Positions 1-7,557 are shown, counted from the stretch's first letter. The stretch: DNA of 34,308 nt from an uncultured bacterium (GCA_903838995.1 CAIMAP010000170.1:1-34308); one strand, 5' to 3'. Program-made: numbers and translations. The notes: generated from the letters alone by a model not told the origin.

Positions 1-1297
1 ATGCTTTTTGTTGATAATCTTTTGTAATAAAAGACCTACCAAGCTCCAGACCACTCGACATGATTGGGCCAAACCCTTTTTTTATTTTAAATAAATTATT
101 AATGTAAAAGCCACCAATTCCGTGGTGTTCCATAATTTGATCGCCTAATCCTACGCGGTAGCAACCAACAATTTTGAGGGCTTCTTGATCCCAAATAAAT
201 AAGTGTTTATAATAAATATCGTATTTGTCTAGGTCTATAGATTTGTTCGTTCCTTCGCCAACTTCTCTGAAGGTAATTTCTCGAAGCCTGCCAATTTCTT
301 GTATGATATTAGGTATCTCTTGAAAATTGGCGATATATACTTGATAGTTTTTTTCAGTTAAAATAAGATTGTTAGCAGATAGTTTGGAAATATCACTTTG
401 AATTAATTTTGCATTTACAGGAGCAATAATATCTGCTGCCTTTTTCTTGATTTTAAAAATATTTTTATGAAGAATGTTTTTAACTTCAATGCCAGAAGCC
501 AACGCATAGGTTCTGGCTCTTAAGTATAATAGCATTTTACTATTAGAATCAAAATATTCAAGATCAGTGTATTTAATGCATTTACCAATCCTTACTTTAA
601 TAACATGTCCTTTTTTATTTAATAATTCATTAGGTAACTGGGCAGTTCTTAATTTCTGATTTATCAAGCCCAATAAATTAAATAGTAAGCCATTGTTTCC
701 ATCAAAATAAATAGGCAAAACAGGCACCTTGGTTTTTGTAATTATTTTACCAATTACCGGATTCCAGTCTTTATCTGTTATTTTTCTTTTTTGACTTTGA
801 TAAGAAGATACTTCTCCTGCCGGAAAAATTCCTATAGGATTACCATTTTGCAGGTATTTAATGGTGTTTTTAATCCCAGATACACTACTGGTGTTCTTAT
901 AGTCTTCGAATGGATTAACGGCAATTATTTGATCTTGAATAGCGGGAATTTTTTTAAGAATAAAATTGGCCATTAATTTTATTTCTGGTCTAATTTCTCC
1001 TAATATTTTCAGCATGATTAATCCTTCTATGCCTCCGAATGGATGATTTGCAATGGCAATAAATGCCGATTCCAAAGGAATGTTTTTTACATCTTGCTCA
1101 TTGATATCGATTTTAATATTTAAATAATCAAGAACTGCATCTACAAATTCTAAGCCTTTTTCATCTTGATATTTATCATATAATTTATTTATTTGATCAA
1201 TTTTCATGATTTTCATAAGAATGCTGGCAATGCCGTTCATCGGCAGATTGCCTATTCTTATTGCATCTTCGAATGATTCCTTATTAATTATATCCAT
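1..1297 (-). CDS. Bifunctional PlsC-type and GNAT-type acyltransferase (ornithine/glycine-lipid synthase-like), 3' end cut by window edge
   Basis: The reading frame is open from an ATG at 1297 down to base 1, about 432 codons, with no stop, so the C-terminus lies outside the window. Residues 85-89 read HPFGG after an IAN, and residues 158-162 read FPAGE; these fit the acyltransferase motifs of PlsC/LPLAT enzymes (usual HPxxG-type and FPEG-type blocks). The second half (about residue 310 onward) has the pattern GRLRE, FREVGEG, a D/Y-rich segment, then IVGCYRVG, which fits the hemolysin-type GNAT N-acyltransferases. In known OlsF-type proteins the N-terminal half O-acylates and the C-terminal half N-acylates an amino acid; Bacteroides uses separate GlsB and GlsA proteins for glycine lipids. 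Function as an aminolipid synthase, acting at the inner membrane, is inferred from this domain pairing; the amino acid head group cannot be read from sequence. It is divergent from the next gene over 78 bp. Confidence 0.82.
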   Translation of the reverse strand, partial: MDIINKESFEDAIRIGNLPMNGIASILMKIMKIDQINKLYDKYQDEKGLEFVDAVLDYLNIKIDINEQDVKNIPLESAFIAIANHPFGGIEGLIMLKILGEIRPEIKLMANFILKKIPAIQDQIIAVNPFEDYKNTSSVSGIKNTIKYLQNGNPIGIFPAGEVSSYQSQKRKITDKDWNPVIGKIITKTKVPVLPIYFDGNNGLLFNLLGLINQKLRTAQLPNELLNKKGHVIKVRIGKCIKYTDLEYFDSNSKMLLYLRARTYALASGIEVKNILHKNIFKIKKKAADIIAPVNAKLIQSDISKLSANNLILTEKNYQVYIANFQEIPNIIQEIGRLREITFREVGEGTNKSIDLDKYDIYYKHLFIWDQEALKIVGCYRVGLGDQIMEHHGIGGFYINNLFKIKKGFGPIMSSGLELGRSFITKDYQQKA

Positions 1298-1321
1298 TTT
1301 CTGTATTCCTATTAGCTTAGG

Positions 1322-1335
1322 AAAAGGTACCTTTT
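1322..1335. promoter_or_regulatory. 14-bp perfect palindrome in the divergent intergenic region
   Basis: AAAAGGTACCTTTT is its own reverse complement and lies in the 78-bp gap between the aminolipid-type acyltransferase and the helix-hairpin-helix gene. Its right arm gives a TTTTG that could serve as a -33 element for the plus-strand gene, and on the minus strand it reads TACCTTTT, resembling a -7 element. It could be an operator or simply overlapping promoter elements. No regulator is recognisable nearby. Confidence 0.35.
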
Positions 1336-1375
1336 GAATATTAAATTAATATATTTATAAAGTTAATTTATTCTT

Positions 1376-2263
1376 ATGTGGGGAAGATTTTGGAGAGAGT
1401 ATTTGGGCTACCCTAAAAAGGAGCGTCGCGGAATTTATGTATTATTAACAATTCTGATGTTTGTTGCTTTTTATAACATAATCGAAAACCAATTATGGAG
1501 TACCGATTTGGCTTTGCCAAAAATCACCGTAAGCTCATTAAACGATGCATTTAAAGGTGCGACTGCTGAAGAAGATGTAAAAAATAAAAAATATTTCGAT
1601 AAGAAATTAAGTGAAAAGCCTATTTGCATTGACACGGCAAGTATTACAGCATTAGCTGCTATTGGCTTTTCAAAATATCAAGCAACCATTATCTTTAATT
1701 ATATTCAAAAAGGTGCTGCAATTTACACTGTCAAAGATTTAGCAAAAATTTATAGTATCGATCAAAAAACGATCGACTTAACAGTGTCTAAAATTATTTT
1801 TTCTGATTCAACTAATCGTAAATCATATCAAAAAACCAAACCATTATTTGTTAAAAAAATAGCTAAAAAAGTAGAATTAAATTCTTGTGATAGCGCTGTT
1901 TTAGATTCGGTGTTTTATATGAGCAGCCATTTGGCCGGAAGAATAATCAACTATCGAAATAGAATAGGAGGGTTTTTTGAATTAGCACAAATCCAATTAA
2001 TTTATGGCATCGATACCACTGTTTATGCTAAAATTGCCAATCATCTTAGCCTCGATACCACAAACATTAAACGAATAGATTTAAATAAAGTAAGCCTCGA
2101 AAAGCTTGCGCAGCACCCATATATTGGTTTTAAATTAGCTAAGGTAATGGTCAATTACAGGGCACAGCACGGCGCGTTTAAAAGCAAGTCAGATTTAAAA
2201 AAAATTATACTCATCAATGAAGAAATATTTCGTAAAATTGAGCGATATATTCTTATTCAATGA
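1376..2263 (+). CDS. Membrane-anchored helix-hairpin-helix (ComEA-like) protein
   Basis: The protein has 295 residues. A basic N-terminus (residues 1-20, rich in R and K) precedes one hydrophobic segment (about 21-37, IYVLLTILMFVAF), so it is probably inserted in the inner membrane with the rest outside the cytoplasm. Three helix-hairpin-helix units follow at about 67-123, 166-225 and 233-295. Each shows the pattern of an alpha-helix, a hydrophobic-G-x-x-x-A turn and a Y-R/Y-I helix, for example IGFKLAKVMVNYRAQHG near residue 250. Such domains bind DNA non-specifically in ComEA. This architecture is common in Bacteroidota, where the role is not established; DNA uptake is only a possibility. 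The stop overlaps the apt start by four bases (ATGA), so the two are likely cotranslated. Confidence 0.8.
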   Translation: MWGRFWREYLGYPKKERRGIYVLLTILMFVAFYNIIENQLWSTDLALPKITVSSLNDAFKGATAEEDVKNKKYFDKKLSEKPICIDTASITALAAIGFSKYQATIIFNYIQKGAAIYTVKDLAKIYSIDQKTIDLTVSKIIFSDSTNRKSYQKTKPLFVKKIAKKVELNSCDSAVLDSVFYMSSHLAGRIINYRNRIGGFFELAQIQLIYGIDTTVYAKIANHLSLDTTNIKRIDLNKVSLEKLAQHPYIGFKLAKVMVNYRAQHGAFKSKSDLKKIILINEEIFRKIERYILIQ

Positions 2264-2787
2264 TAGAAAATAAAATCAAATCGGTTATTCAAAGTATTCC
2301 TGATTTTCCTAAAGCAGGTATTGATTATAAAGATATCATGCCTATTTTCGAAGATGCAAATTTATGCACCGAAATCACTTTAGCATTTTGCGATCAATTA
2401 AAAAAAATTAATCCAGAAGTCATTGTTGGAATAGAAAGCAGGGGCTTTTTATTTGGCATGTTAATCGCAAATAAATTGGGTATTCCATTTGTTCCAATCC
2501 GAAAAAAAGGAAAACTTCCGGGTAAAACTTTTGCTGTTTCTTACGATTTAGAGTATGGCTCTGCCGCAATAGAAGTGCAGGCATCGGCTAGTTTAGCAAA
2601 CAAAAGAGTCGTTATACACGACGACTTACTTGCTACCGGAGGAACCGTTGATGCGGTCGGAAAACTGATGCATCAAATGAATGCAGAAGTTGTTGCATTT
2701 GCTTTCTTAATCAATTTAAATTTGATCGACTATCAAGCGAAATTAAAACCCTATTCGGATAATTTTATTACTTTAGTGAACTATTAA
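2260..2787 (+). CDS. apt: Adenine phosphoribosyltransferase
   Basis: Catalyses adenine + PRPP to AMP + pyrophosphate in purine salvage, in the cytoplasm. The 175 residues match the usual APRT length. The PRPP-binding signature is present near residues 120-132 (VVIHDDLLATGGT), and the IESRGFLFG block near residue 60 and the RKKGKLPG flexible-loop block near residue 82 are typical of APRT. The start ATG overlaps the stop of the upstream helix-hairpin-helix gene (ATGA), implying translational coupling. It is followed after 28 bp by the acyl-CoA dehydrogenase gene; no terminator is evident between them. Confidence 0.97.
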   Translation: MIENKIKSVIQSIPDFPKAGIDYKDIMPIFEDANLCTEITLAFCDQLKKINPEVIVGIESRGFLFGMLIANKLGIPFVPIRKKGKLPGKTFAVSYDLEYGSAAIEVQASASLANKRVVIHDDLLATGGTVDAVGKLMHQMNAEVVAFAFLINLNLIDYQAKLKPYSDNFITLVNY

Positions 2788-2815
2788 TTCCTACCTAGAA
2801 TTAAAATAAACACCT

Positions 2816-3985
2816 ATGATAAACAATGAAAATGTAACAAACGGTTTTGACATGAACCAATCGGAAAGTGTTAAAATGGTTGCAGATATGGCAAGAGATT
2901 TTGCCGAAAAACACATTCGTCCATATGTAATGGAATGGGATGAGGCCCAAATTTTTCCGGTTGAAACGCTTAAGAAAATGGGGGAACTTGGATTGTTAGG
3001 CATGTTGGTGCCGGAAGAATTCGGCGGTGCTGGTTTAGGCTATTTCGAATATTCTGCAGCCATTCAAGAAATTGCCAAAGTGTGCGGTTCTGTTGGTTTA
3101 TCTATGGCTGCGCATAATTCATTATGTACAGGACATATCATGTATTTTGGATCTCAAGCACAAAAAGAAAAATGGCTTAGCAAATTGGCTACTGCCGAAT
3201 GGATTGGCGCATGGGGCTTAACAGAGGCCAATACGGGCTCAGATGCGCTTAGAATGACCACAACCGCAGTACTCGATGGAGATCATTATATAATCAATGG
3301 TGCAAAAAATTGGATCACGCATGGCAAATCTGGCGATGTAGCGGTTGTGATGGTTCGTACGGGCGAAAAAGGTGATTCTAAAGGAATTAGTGCGATTGTA
3401 GTAGAAAAAGGCACACCAGGCTTTACAGCAGGTAAAAAAGAAAATAAATTAGGCATGCGTGCATCAGAAACCACCGAAATGATTTTTGACAATTGCCGTG
3501 TGCCTAAAGAAAACTTATTGGGTAATGAGGGCGAAGGCTTTAAACAAGCCATGCAAATTTTAGATGGCGGTCGTATATCAATCGCTGCATTATCCTTAGG
3601 AATTGCAAAGGGTGCTTTTATAGCAGCAACCAATTACGCCAAAGAAAGACATCAATTTGGTCAGGCGATAGCCAATTTTCAAGGCATCAGTTTTAAACTA
3701 GCCGATATGGCTACGCGCATTGAAGCAGCAGAATTGCTTATTTTACAGGCTGCCGACTTAAAAAATAATGGTAAGAAACTTACAAAAGAGTCGGCTATGG
3801 CTAAATATTATGCTTCCGAAGTGGCGGTTGCAGTAGCAAACGATGCCGTTCAAATTTTTGGTGGTTATGGCTATACCAAAGATTTTCCAGTAGAAAAATA
3901 CTACCGTGATGCTAAATTATGTACAATTGGTGAGGGAACCTCTGAAATTCAAAAGCTCGTTATTTCTAGAGAGATCTTAAAATAA
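2816..3985 (+). CDS. Acyl-CoA dehydrogenase
   Basis: FAD enzyme that introduces the 2,3-double bond into acyl-CoA in beta-oxidation or branched-chain amino acid catabolism. It carries the first family signature GAWGLTEANTGSDA (about residue 140) and the second, QIFGGYGYTKDFPVEKYYRD (about 345-365). The catalytic glutamate sits in GEGTSEIQ near residue 375, the position used by short/medium-chain and butyryl-CoA dehydrogenases. Substrate chain length is not determinable. At 389 residues it is about ten longer than typical; an internal ATG at 2852 (MNQSESVK) would give 377, so the start is uncertain. No Shine-Dalgarno is visible for either start. Confidence 0.93.
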   Translation: MINNENVTNGFDMNQSESVKMVADMARDFAEKHIRPYVMEWDEAQIFPVETLKKMGELGLLGMLVPEEFGGAGLGYFEYSAAIQEIAKVCGSVGLSMAAHNSLCTGHIMYFGSQAQKEKWLSKLATAEWIGAWGLTEANTGSDALRMTTTAVLDGDHYIINGAKNWITHGKSGDVAVVMVRTGEKGDSKGISAIVVEKGTPGFTAGKKENKLGMRASETTEMIFDNCRVPKENLLGNEGEGFKQAMQILDGGRISIAALSLGIAKGAFIAATNYAKERHQFGQAIANFQGISFKLADMATRIEAAELLILQAADLKNNGKKLTKESAMAKYYASEVAVAVANDAVQIFGGYGYTKDFPVEKYYRDAKLCTIGEGTSEIQKLVISREILK

Positions 3986-4000
3986 GCAATTATTCAATTC

Positions 4001-4034
4001 TTTTTTGAATATTAATGATTTAATCATACATTTG
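4001..4034 (+). promoter_or_regulatory. Bacteroidota-type promoter of rpsU
   Basis: TTTTTTG (4001-4007, -33 element) and TACATTTG (4027-4034, exact TAnnTTTG -7 element) are separated by 19 bp, the normal spacing for the Bacteroidota housekeeping sigma factor. The transcript should begin near 4040, giving a leader of about 30 nt. Confidence 0.75.
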
Positions 4035-4038
4035 CCGT

Positions 4039-4052
4039 CCATCCTTTGATGG
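4039..4052 (+). other. Short hairpin at the predicted 5' end of the rpsU mRNA
   Basis: CCATC (4039-4043) and GATGG (4048-4052) form a 5-bp stem with loop CTTT. It lies at or next to the predicted transcription start and just upstream of the ribosome binding site, so it could protect the 5' end or shape access to the leader. It may also be partly outside the transcript. Confidence 0.35.
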
Positions 4053-4053
4053 G

Positions 4054-4063
4054 GAAAAGAGGT
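4054..4063 (+). promoter_or_regulatory. Extended Shine-Dalgarno of rpsU
   Basis: GAAAAGAGGT can pair with the 16S rRNA tail (complement GAAAGGAGGT) with one mismatch, and GAGGT is 7 nt from the ATG. This is exceptional here because nearly all other genes have A-rich leaders without such a motif. In Bacteroidota, strong Shine-Dalgarno sequences on rpsU are known to let ribosomes lacking bS21 translate it (autoregulation shown in Flavobacterium johnsoniae). Confidence 0.7.
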
Positions 4064-4070
4064 AAATACT

Positions 4071-4259
4071 ATGATCATTATCAACATTAAAGAGAACGAA
4101 TCTATCGATAAAGCGTTAAAACGCTTTAAGAAGAAATTTGAAAAAACTGGCGTTCTTCGCGAGTTGCGTAGTCGTCAAGCATTCGAGAAACCTTCTATTA
4201 CAAGAAGAACAACTGTTAAACGCGCTATCTACAAACTAGGATTAAATTCGGAAGAGTAA
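4071..4259 (+). CDS. rpsU: 30S ribosomal protein bS21
   Basis: The 62 residues are the normal size for bS21. The N-terminal block with ESIDKALKRFKKKFEKTG and the basic middle (ELRSRQAFEKPS, then RRTTVKRA) are typical. In Bacteroidota ribosomes bS21 helps to hide the anti-Shine-Dalgarno tail of 16S rRNA, which explains why the genes here lack Shine-Dalgarno motifs. Its own leader carries a strong one, consistent with autoregulation. It has its own promoter (4001-4034) and an intrinsic terminator (4281-4320) before xerC. Confidence 0.96.
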   Translation: MIIINIKENESIDKALKRFKKKFEKTGVLRELRSRQAFEKPSITRRTTVKRAIYKLGLNSEE

Positions 4260-4280
4260 TTCCTTGTTTTTAACATATTA

Positions 4281-4320
4281 AAGTTGTATCTTGATTTTAT
4301 TCAGGGTACAACTTTTTTTT
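4281..4320 (+). terminator. Intrinsic terminator of rpsU, abutting the xerC start
   Basis: AAGTTGTA (4281-4288) pairs with TACAACTT (4307-4314), with an 18-nt loop and a continuous run of T to 4321. The xerC ATG at 4323 follows at once, so read-through transcripts would carry this hairpin as the xerC leader. Confidence 0.72.
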
Positions 4321-4322
4321 TG

Positions 4323-5207
4323 ATGCTAACCGATCCATTTTTCCAGTACCTCCAATTCGAAAAGCGAATTTCAGCACATACGCTCACTGCGTATAAAAGT
4401 GATCTTTTGCAATTTCAAACTTACTTACAATCCGAATACAGTCTAACAAACGATTTCAATGTTTCGCATACGCTTATTCGATCTTGGATAGTTTCGCTAA
4501 TGGAACAGGGTTTAAATCCTCGAAGTGTAAATCGAAAAATCACCACATTAAAAACTTTTTATAAATTTTTAATGCGCGAGGGTTTGCAGGATAAAAATCC
4601 AATGCTTAAAATCCAATCGCCCAAAACCGCAAAAAGATTACCTGTTTTTGTAGAAGAAGAAAACATCAATCATTTTTTTGACGATCAAGAACCGAGTTCC
4701 GATTTCGAATCTACTAGAGATCAATTAATTTTATTATTATTATATAGCACTGGCATTCGACTCGCAGAACTAGTAGGGCTAAAGCTTTCAGACTTTGATA
4801 TACCAGCAAAAACGATTAAAGTATTAGGTAAAAGAAATAAACAAAGAATCATTCCAATTGGCGCAGAAATTATAGCAGCGCAAGAACAATATGTGCAAAG
4901 CTGCAAGCTTATTCAATTTGAAAACCAAACCGAACATTTATTTAAATTAATTAATGGAAAGCCAATTTACCCAAAAATGGTTTATCGATTGGTAAATGAT
5001 AATTTATCAAAAATTACTACGTTAAGTAAAAAAAGCCCACACGTATTGAGGCATACATTTGCCACCCATTTATTAAATAACGGAGCCGATTTAAATGCGA
5101 TTAAAGAATTACTAGGTCATTCGAGTTTAGCAGCTACACAAGTTTATACCCATAATTCAATTGAAAAGCTGAAAAATATTTACAAACAGTCCCATCCAAG
5201 GGGTTAA
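4323..5207 (+). CDS. xerC: Tyrosine recombinase XerC/XerD type
   Basis: The 294 residues fit Xer recombinases, which resolve chromosome dimers at dif. The N-terminal SAM-like DNA-binding domain covers about 1-90 (EKRISAHTLTAYKSDL, RSVNRKITTLKTFY). The catalytic domain follows: Arg in STGIRLAEL (about 146), Lys in VLGKRNKQR (about 170), HVLRH (about 239-243), LGHSS (about 263) and the nucleophile Tyr in TQVYTH (about 275). All expected catalytic residues are present. I chose the ATG at 4323 because the upstream in-frame ATG at 4284 lies inside the rpsU terminator stem and would add 13 non-conserved residues. Placement between rpsU and hpf is the usual Bacteroidota context. XerC versus XerD cannot be settled from one gene. 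Confidence 0.9.
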   Translation: MLTDPFFQYLQFEKRISAHTLTAYKSDLLQFQTYLQSEYSLTNDFNVSHTLIRSWIVSLMEQGLNPRSVNRKITTLKTFYKFLMREGLQDKNPMLKIQSPKTAKRLPVFVEEENINHFFDDQEPSSDFESTRDQLILLLLYSTGIRLAELVGLKLSDFDIPAKTIKVLGKRNKQRIIPIGAEIIAAQEQYVQSCKLIQFENQTEHLFKLINGKPIYPKMVYRLVNDNLSKITTLSKKSPHVLRHTFATHLLNNGADLNAIKELLGHSSLAATQVYTHNSIEKLKNIYKQSHPRG

Positions 5208-5211
5208 AAAA

Positions 5212-5222
5212 AAGGAGGAAAT
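5212..5222 (+). promoter_or_regulatory. Perfect Shine-Dalgarno of hpf
   Basis: AAAGGAGG is followed by AAAT and then the ATG at 5223. Eight consecutive bases are complementary to the 16S rRNA tail, longer than for rpsU. This is the strongest such motif I found in the window and stands out against the otherwise Shine-Dalgarno-less starts. Confidence 0.75.
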
Positions 5223-5522
5223 ATGAAAATCAATGTTCAATCAATTCATTTTGATGCAGATGTGCAATTATTAGCATTTATCGAGAAAAAGGGGAGTAAG
5301 CTGGCGCAGTTTTTTGATCAAATTATTGATGCAGAAGCCATTCTTAGACTAGAAAAATCATCGGAAGACCATAAAAATAAATTAGTTGAATTTAAAGTAA
5401 ATATTCCAGGTCAATTGTTATTTGCTAAAGACTATGCAAAATCATTCGAAGAAGCAATTGATTTATGTATTGAGTCGCTGCGTAAACAAATTCTAAAGCA
5501 CAAAGAAAAGATCGCCGTTTAG
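5223..5522 (+). CDS. hpf: Ribosome hibernation promoting factor / ribosome-associated translation inhibitor
   Basis: The 99 residues match the short (RaiA/HPF) form, which binds the 30S decoding centre in stationary phase and blocks mRNA and tRNA. The start MKINVQSIHFDAD with the beta strand followed by a helix (LLAFIEKKGSKLAQFF), the second strand block (AEAILRLEKS, KLVEFKVNIPG) and the basic C-terminal helix (IESLRKQILKHKEK) fit the S30AE fold. There is no C-terminal dimerisation domain, so it is not the long form. It begins 15 bp after xerC with an unusually strong Shine-Dalgarno, and ends in a clear terminator. Confidence 0.93.
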   Translation: MKINVQSIHFDADVQLLAFIEKKGSKLAQFFDQIIDAEAILRLEKSSEDHKNKLVEFKVNIPGQLLFAKDYAKSFEEAIDLCIESLRKQILKHKEKIAV

Positions 5523-5540
5523 TCTAATTTCTAAAAATTA

Positions 5541-5570
5541 AAAAGGGGAGCTTTGGTTCCCCTTTTTTAT
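5541..5570 (+). terminator. Intrinsic terminator of hpf
   Basis: AAAAGGGGA (5541-5549) pairs with TCCCCTTTT (5558-5566) around a loop GCTTTGGT, followed by further T residues. The rest of the gap to the first tRNA (5571-5793) holds the tRNA promoter at 5697-5726 and nothing else that I can recognise. Confidence 0.85.
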
Positions 5571-5696
5571 TTTATAATATTCATTAAATCAGCTTATTAA
5601 ATATATAAAGTACTGCTTTTTACTTTTAATTGATGGCCTTTAATTTAGCGGAACTTTTAAATCCCCAAATCCTACACAAAATTATTTAAAATAAAT

Positions 5697-5726
5697 TTTG
5701 ATGCTAAATGGAAATTCGTACATTTG
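5697..5726 (+). promoter_or_regulatory. Bacteroidota-type promoter of the tRNA-tuf operon
   Basis: TTTG (5697-5700) and TACATTTG (5719-5726) are 18 bp apart, matching the -33/-7 consensus. Transcription would start near 5733, about 60 nt before the first tRNA. Confidence 0.7.
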
Positions 5727-5793
5727 CAGTCCCTAAAACAAGGCTATTCGCTATTTTTTCGGGAATGTACATTGAAATAAGCTATTTTTAAAA

Positions 5794-5866
<73 letters not shown>

Positions 5867-5876
5867 CAATATTGTT

Positions 5877-5957
5877 GGGGAGGTTCCAGAGCGGTCAAAT
5901 GGGACGGACTGTAAATCCGTTACTTCGGTTTCGAAGGTTCGAATCCTTCTCTCCCCA
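5877..5957 (+). tRNA. tRNA-Tyr (anticodon GUA)
   Basis: Acceptor GGGGAGG pairs with TCTCCCC (one G-T pair) and the discriminator is A5957. The anticodon loop is CTGTAAA. A long variable arm (TTACTTCGGTTTCGAA region) marks a class II tRNA. CCA is not encoded. A36-A37 suits MiaA, whose gene lies on the minus strand at 20710-21600. Confidence 0.95.
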
Positions 5958-5979
5958 CATTTTGATTGTTTTGAAATAA

Positions 5980-6052
5980 GCGGGAGTAGCTCAGTTGGTA
6001 GAGCGACAGCCTTCCAAGCTGTAGGTCGCGGGTTCGAGCCTCGTCTCCCGCT
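5980..6052 (+). tRNA. tRNA-Gly (anticodon UCC)
   Basis: Acceptor GCGGGAG pairs with CTCCCGC at 6045-6051 and the discriminator is T6052. The anticodon loop CTTCCAA in the CAGC/GCTG stem gives UCC. CCA is not encoded. A 158-bp spacer follows before the next tRNA; it holds a hairpin (GAAGTT/AACTTC near 6070-6090) but no recognisable gene. Confidence 0.96.
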
Positions 6053-6175
6053 CGAAAAAAAAGATAGTAGGAAGTTGGGATGCAACTTCGTTTAAATAAA
6101 ATATAGAAAAGGCATTGATTTTTCAATAAGAAGGGAAACCTTTCATGAAAAAATTAATATCCTGAGATTTTTCTT

Positions 6176-6189
6176 AGGTTTTTACGCTG
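6176..6189 (+). repeat. Left copy of a 14-bp inverted repeat flanking tuf
   Basis: AGGTTTTTACGCTG occurs here and, in inverted orientation, at 7637-7650. It sits 21 bp upstream of tRNA-Thr(GGU). No function is known to me. Confidence 0.5.
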
Positions 6190-6210
6190 TAAAGCAGAAG
6201 AAATTCAAAA

Positions 6211-6282
6211 GCCGATGTAGCTCAGGGGTAGAGTACTTCCTTGGTAAGGAAGGGGTCAGGGGTTCAATTCCCCTCATTGGCT
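6211..6282 (+). tRNA. tRNA-Thr (anticodon GGU)
   Basis: Acceptor GCCGATG pairs with CATTGGC at 6275-6281 (one G-T pair) and the discriminator is T6282. The anticodon loop TTGGTAA in the CTTCC/GGAAG stem gives GGU. CCA is not encoded. It is the last tRNA before tuf; the 57-bp gap is nearly pure A/T. Confidence 0.96.
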
Positions 6283-6339
6283 CGATTTTAAAGTATAATT
6301 AACAATAAAAAAAATAAATAAACATTAATAATTAAAAAC

Positions 6340-7527
6340 ATGGCTAAAGAAAAATTTGACCGCTCGAAACCACACTTAAACATTGGTACTATCGGTCACG
6401 TTGACCACGGTAAAACCACTTTAACTGCAGCAATTACTAAGGTATTAGCTGACAAAGGGTTATCAGAAGCAAGATCATTTGATTCAATTGACTCAGCTCC
6501 TGAAGAAAAAGAAAGAGGTATCACAATCAATACCGCTCACGTTGAATATTCAACAGCAAACCGTCATTACGCTCACGTTGACTGTCCAGGTCACGCGGAT
6601 TACGTAAAGAACATGGTTACTGGTGCTGCTCAAATGGACGGTGCGATTATTGTGGTTGCAGCAACGGACGGTCCGATGCCACAAACACGTGAGCACATTC
6701 TTTTAGCACGCCAAGTAGGTGTACCTGCATTGGTTGTATTCATGAACAAAGTAGACATGGTTGACGATCCAGAATTGTTAGACCTAGTAGAAATGGAAAT
6801 TCGTGAATTATTATCATTCTATGATTTCCCAGGTGATACTATTCCAGTTATCCGTGGGTCTGCATTAGGAGGCTTAAACGCTGATCCAAAATGGGTAGAT
6901 AAAATTATGGAATTAATGGATGCAGTAGATAACTTCATTCCAATTCCTCCACGTTTAACTGAACTTCCTTTCTTAATGCCGGTAGAAGACGTATTCTCGA
7001 TCACAGGTCGTGGTACAGTAGCAACTGGTCGTATCGAAAGAGGTATTGTTAACTCTGGTGAAGCAGTAGATATCTTAGGTATGGGTGCGGAGAACTTGAA
7101 ATCAACTGTAACAGGTGTGGAGATGTTCCGTAAGATCTTAGATAGAGGTGAAGCAGGTGATAACGTAGGTTTATTGTTACGTGGTATTGAGAAAACTGAT
7201 ATCCGTCGTGGTATGGTTATCTGTAAACCAGGTTCAGTAACTCCTCACGCAGATTTCAAAGCAGAGGTTTACGTATTATCAAAAGCAGAAGGTGGTCGTC
7301 ATACACCATTCTTTAACAAATATCGTCCACAATTCTATTTCCGTACAACAGACGTTACAGGTGAAATTACCTTAGCGGAAGGTGTAGAAATGGTTATGCC
7401 AGGTGATAACGTTACAATCAGTGTAAAATTGATCAGTCCAATCGCAATGGAAAAAGGTCTACGTTTTGCAATCCGTGAGGGTGGTAGAACAGTAGGTGCT
7501 GGTCAGGTTACAGAGATTACTAACTAA
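6340..7527 (+). CDS. tuf: Elongation factor Tu
   Basis: GTPase that delivers aminoacyl-tRNA to the ribosomal A site. The 395 residues match the family. G1 is GHVDHGKT at 19-26, the switch I region carries RGITI, G3 is DCPGHADY near residue 81, and G4 is NKVD near residue 136; domains 2 and 3 follow intact. It is cotranscribed with the four upstream tRNAs, the same order and anticodons as thrU-tyrU-glyT-thrT-tufB of E. coli. The leader has no Shine-Dalgarno. A strong hairpin follows the gene. Confidence 0.99.
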   Translation: MAKEKFDRSKPHLNIGTIGHVDHGKTTLTAAITKVLADKGLSEARSFDSIDSAPEEKERGITINTAHVEYSTANRHYAHVDCPGHADYVKNMVTGAAQMDGAIIVVAATDGPMPQTREHILLARQVGVPALVVFMNKVDMVDDPELLDLVEMEIRELLSFYDFPGDTIPVIRGSALGGLNADPKWVDKIMELMDAVDNFIPIPPRLTELPFLMPVEDVFSITGRGTVATGRIERGIVNSGEAVDILGMGAENLKSTVTGVEMFRKILDRGEAGDNVGLLLRGIEKTDIRRGMVICKPGSVTPHADFKAEVYVLSKAEGGRHTPFFNKYRPQFYFRTTDVTGEITLAEGVEMVMPGDNVTISVKLISPIAMEKGLRFAIREGGRTVGAGQVTEITN

Positions 7528-7557
7528 TCAATAGGTAAATATTAATTAGCATTTTTC

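Noticed and set aside
791-976. Plus-strand frame of 61 codons at the left
   Set aside because: It is antisense to the intact acyltransferase frame that contains HPFGG and FPAGE.
4284-4322. Longer xerC from the ATG at 4284
   Set aside because: The start lies inside the rpsU terminator stem and adds non-conserved residues; the ATG at 4323 fits the family.
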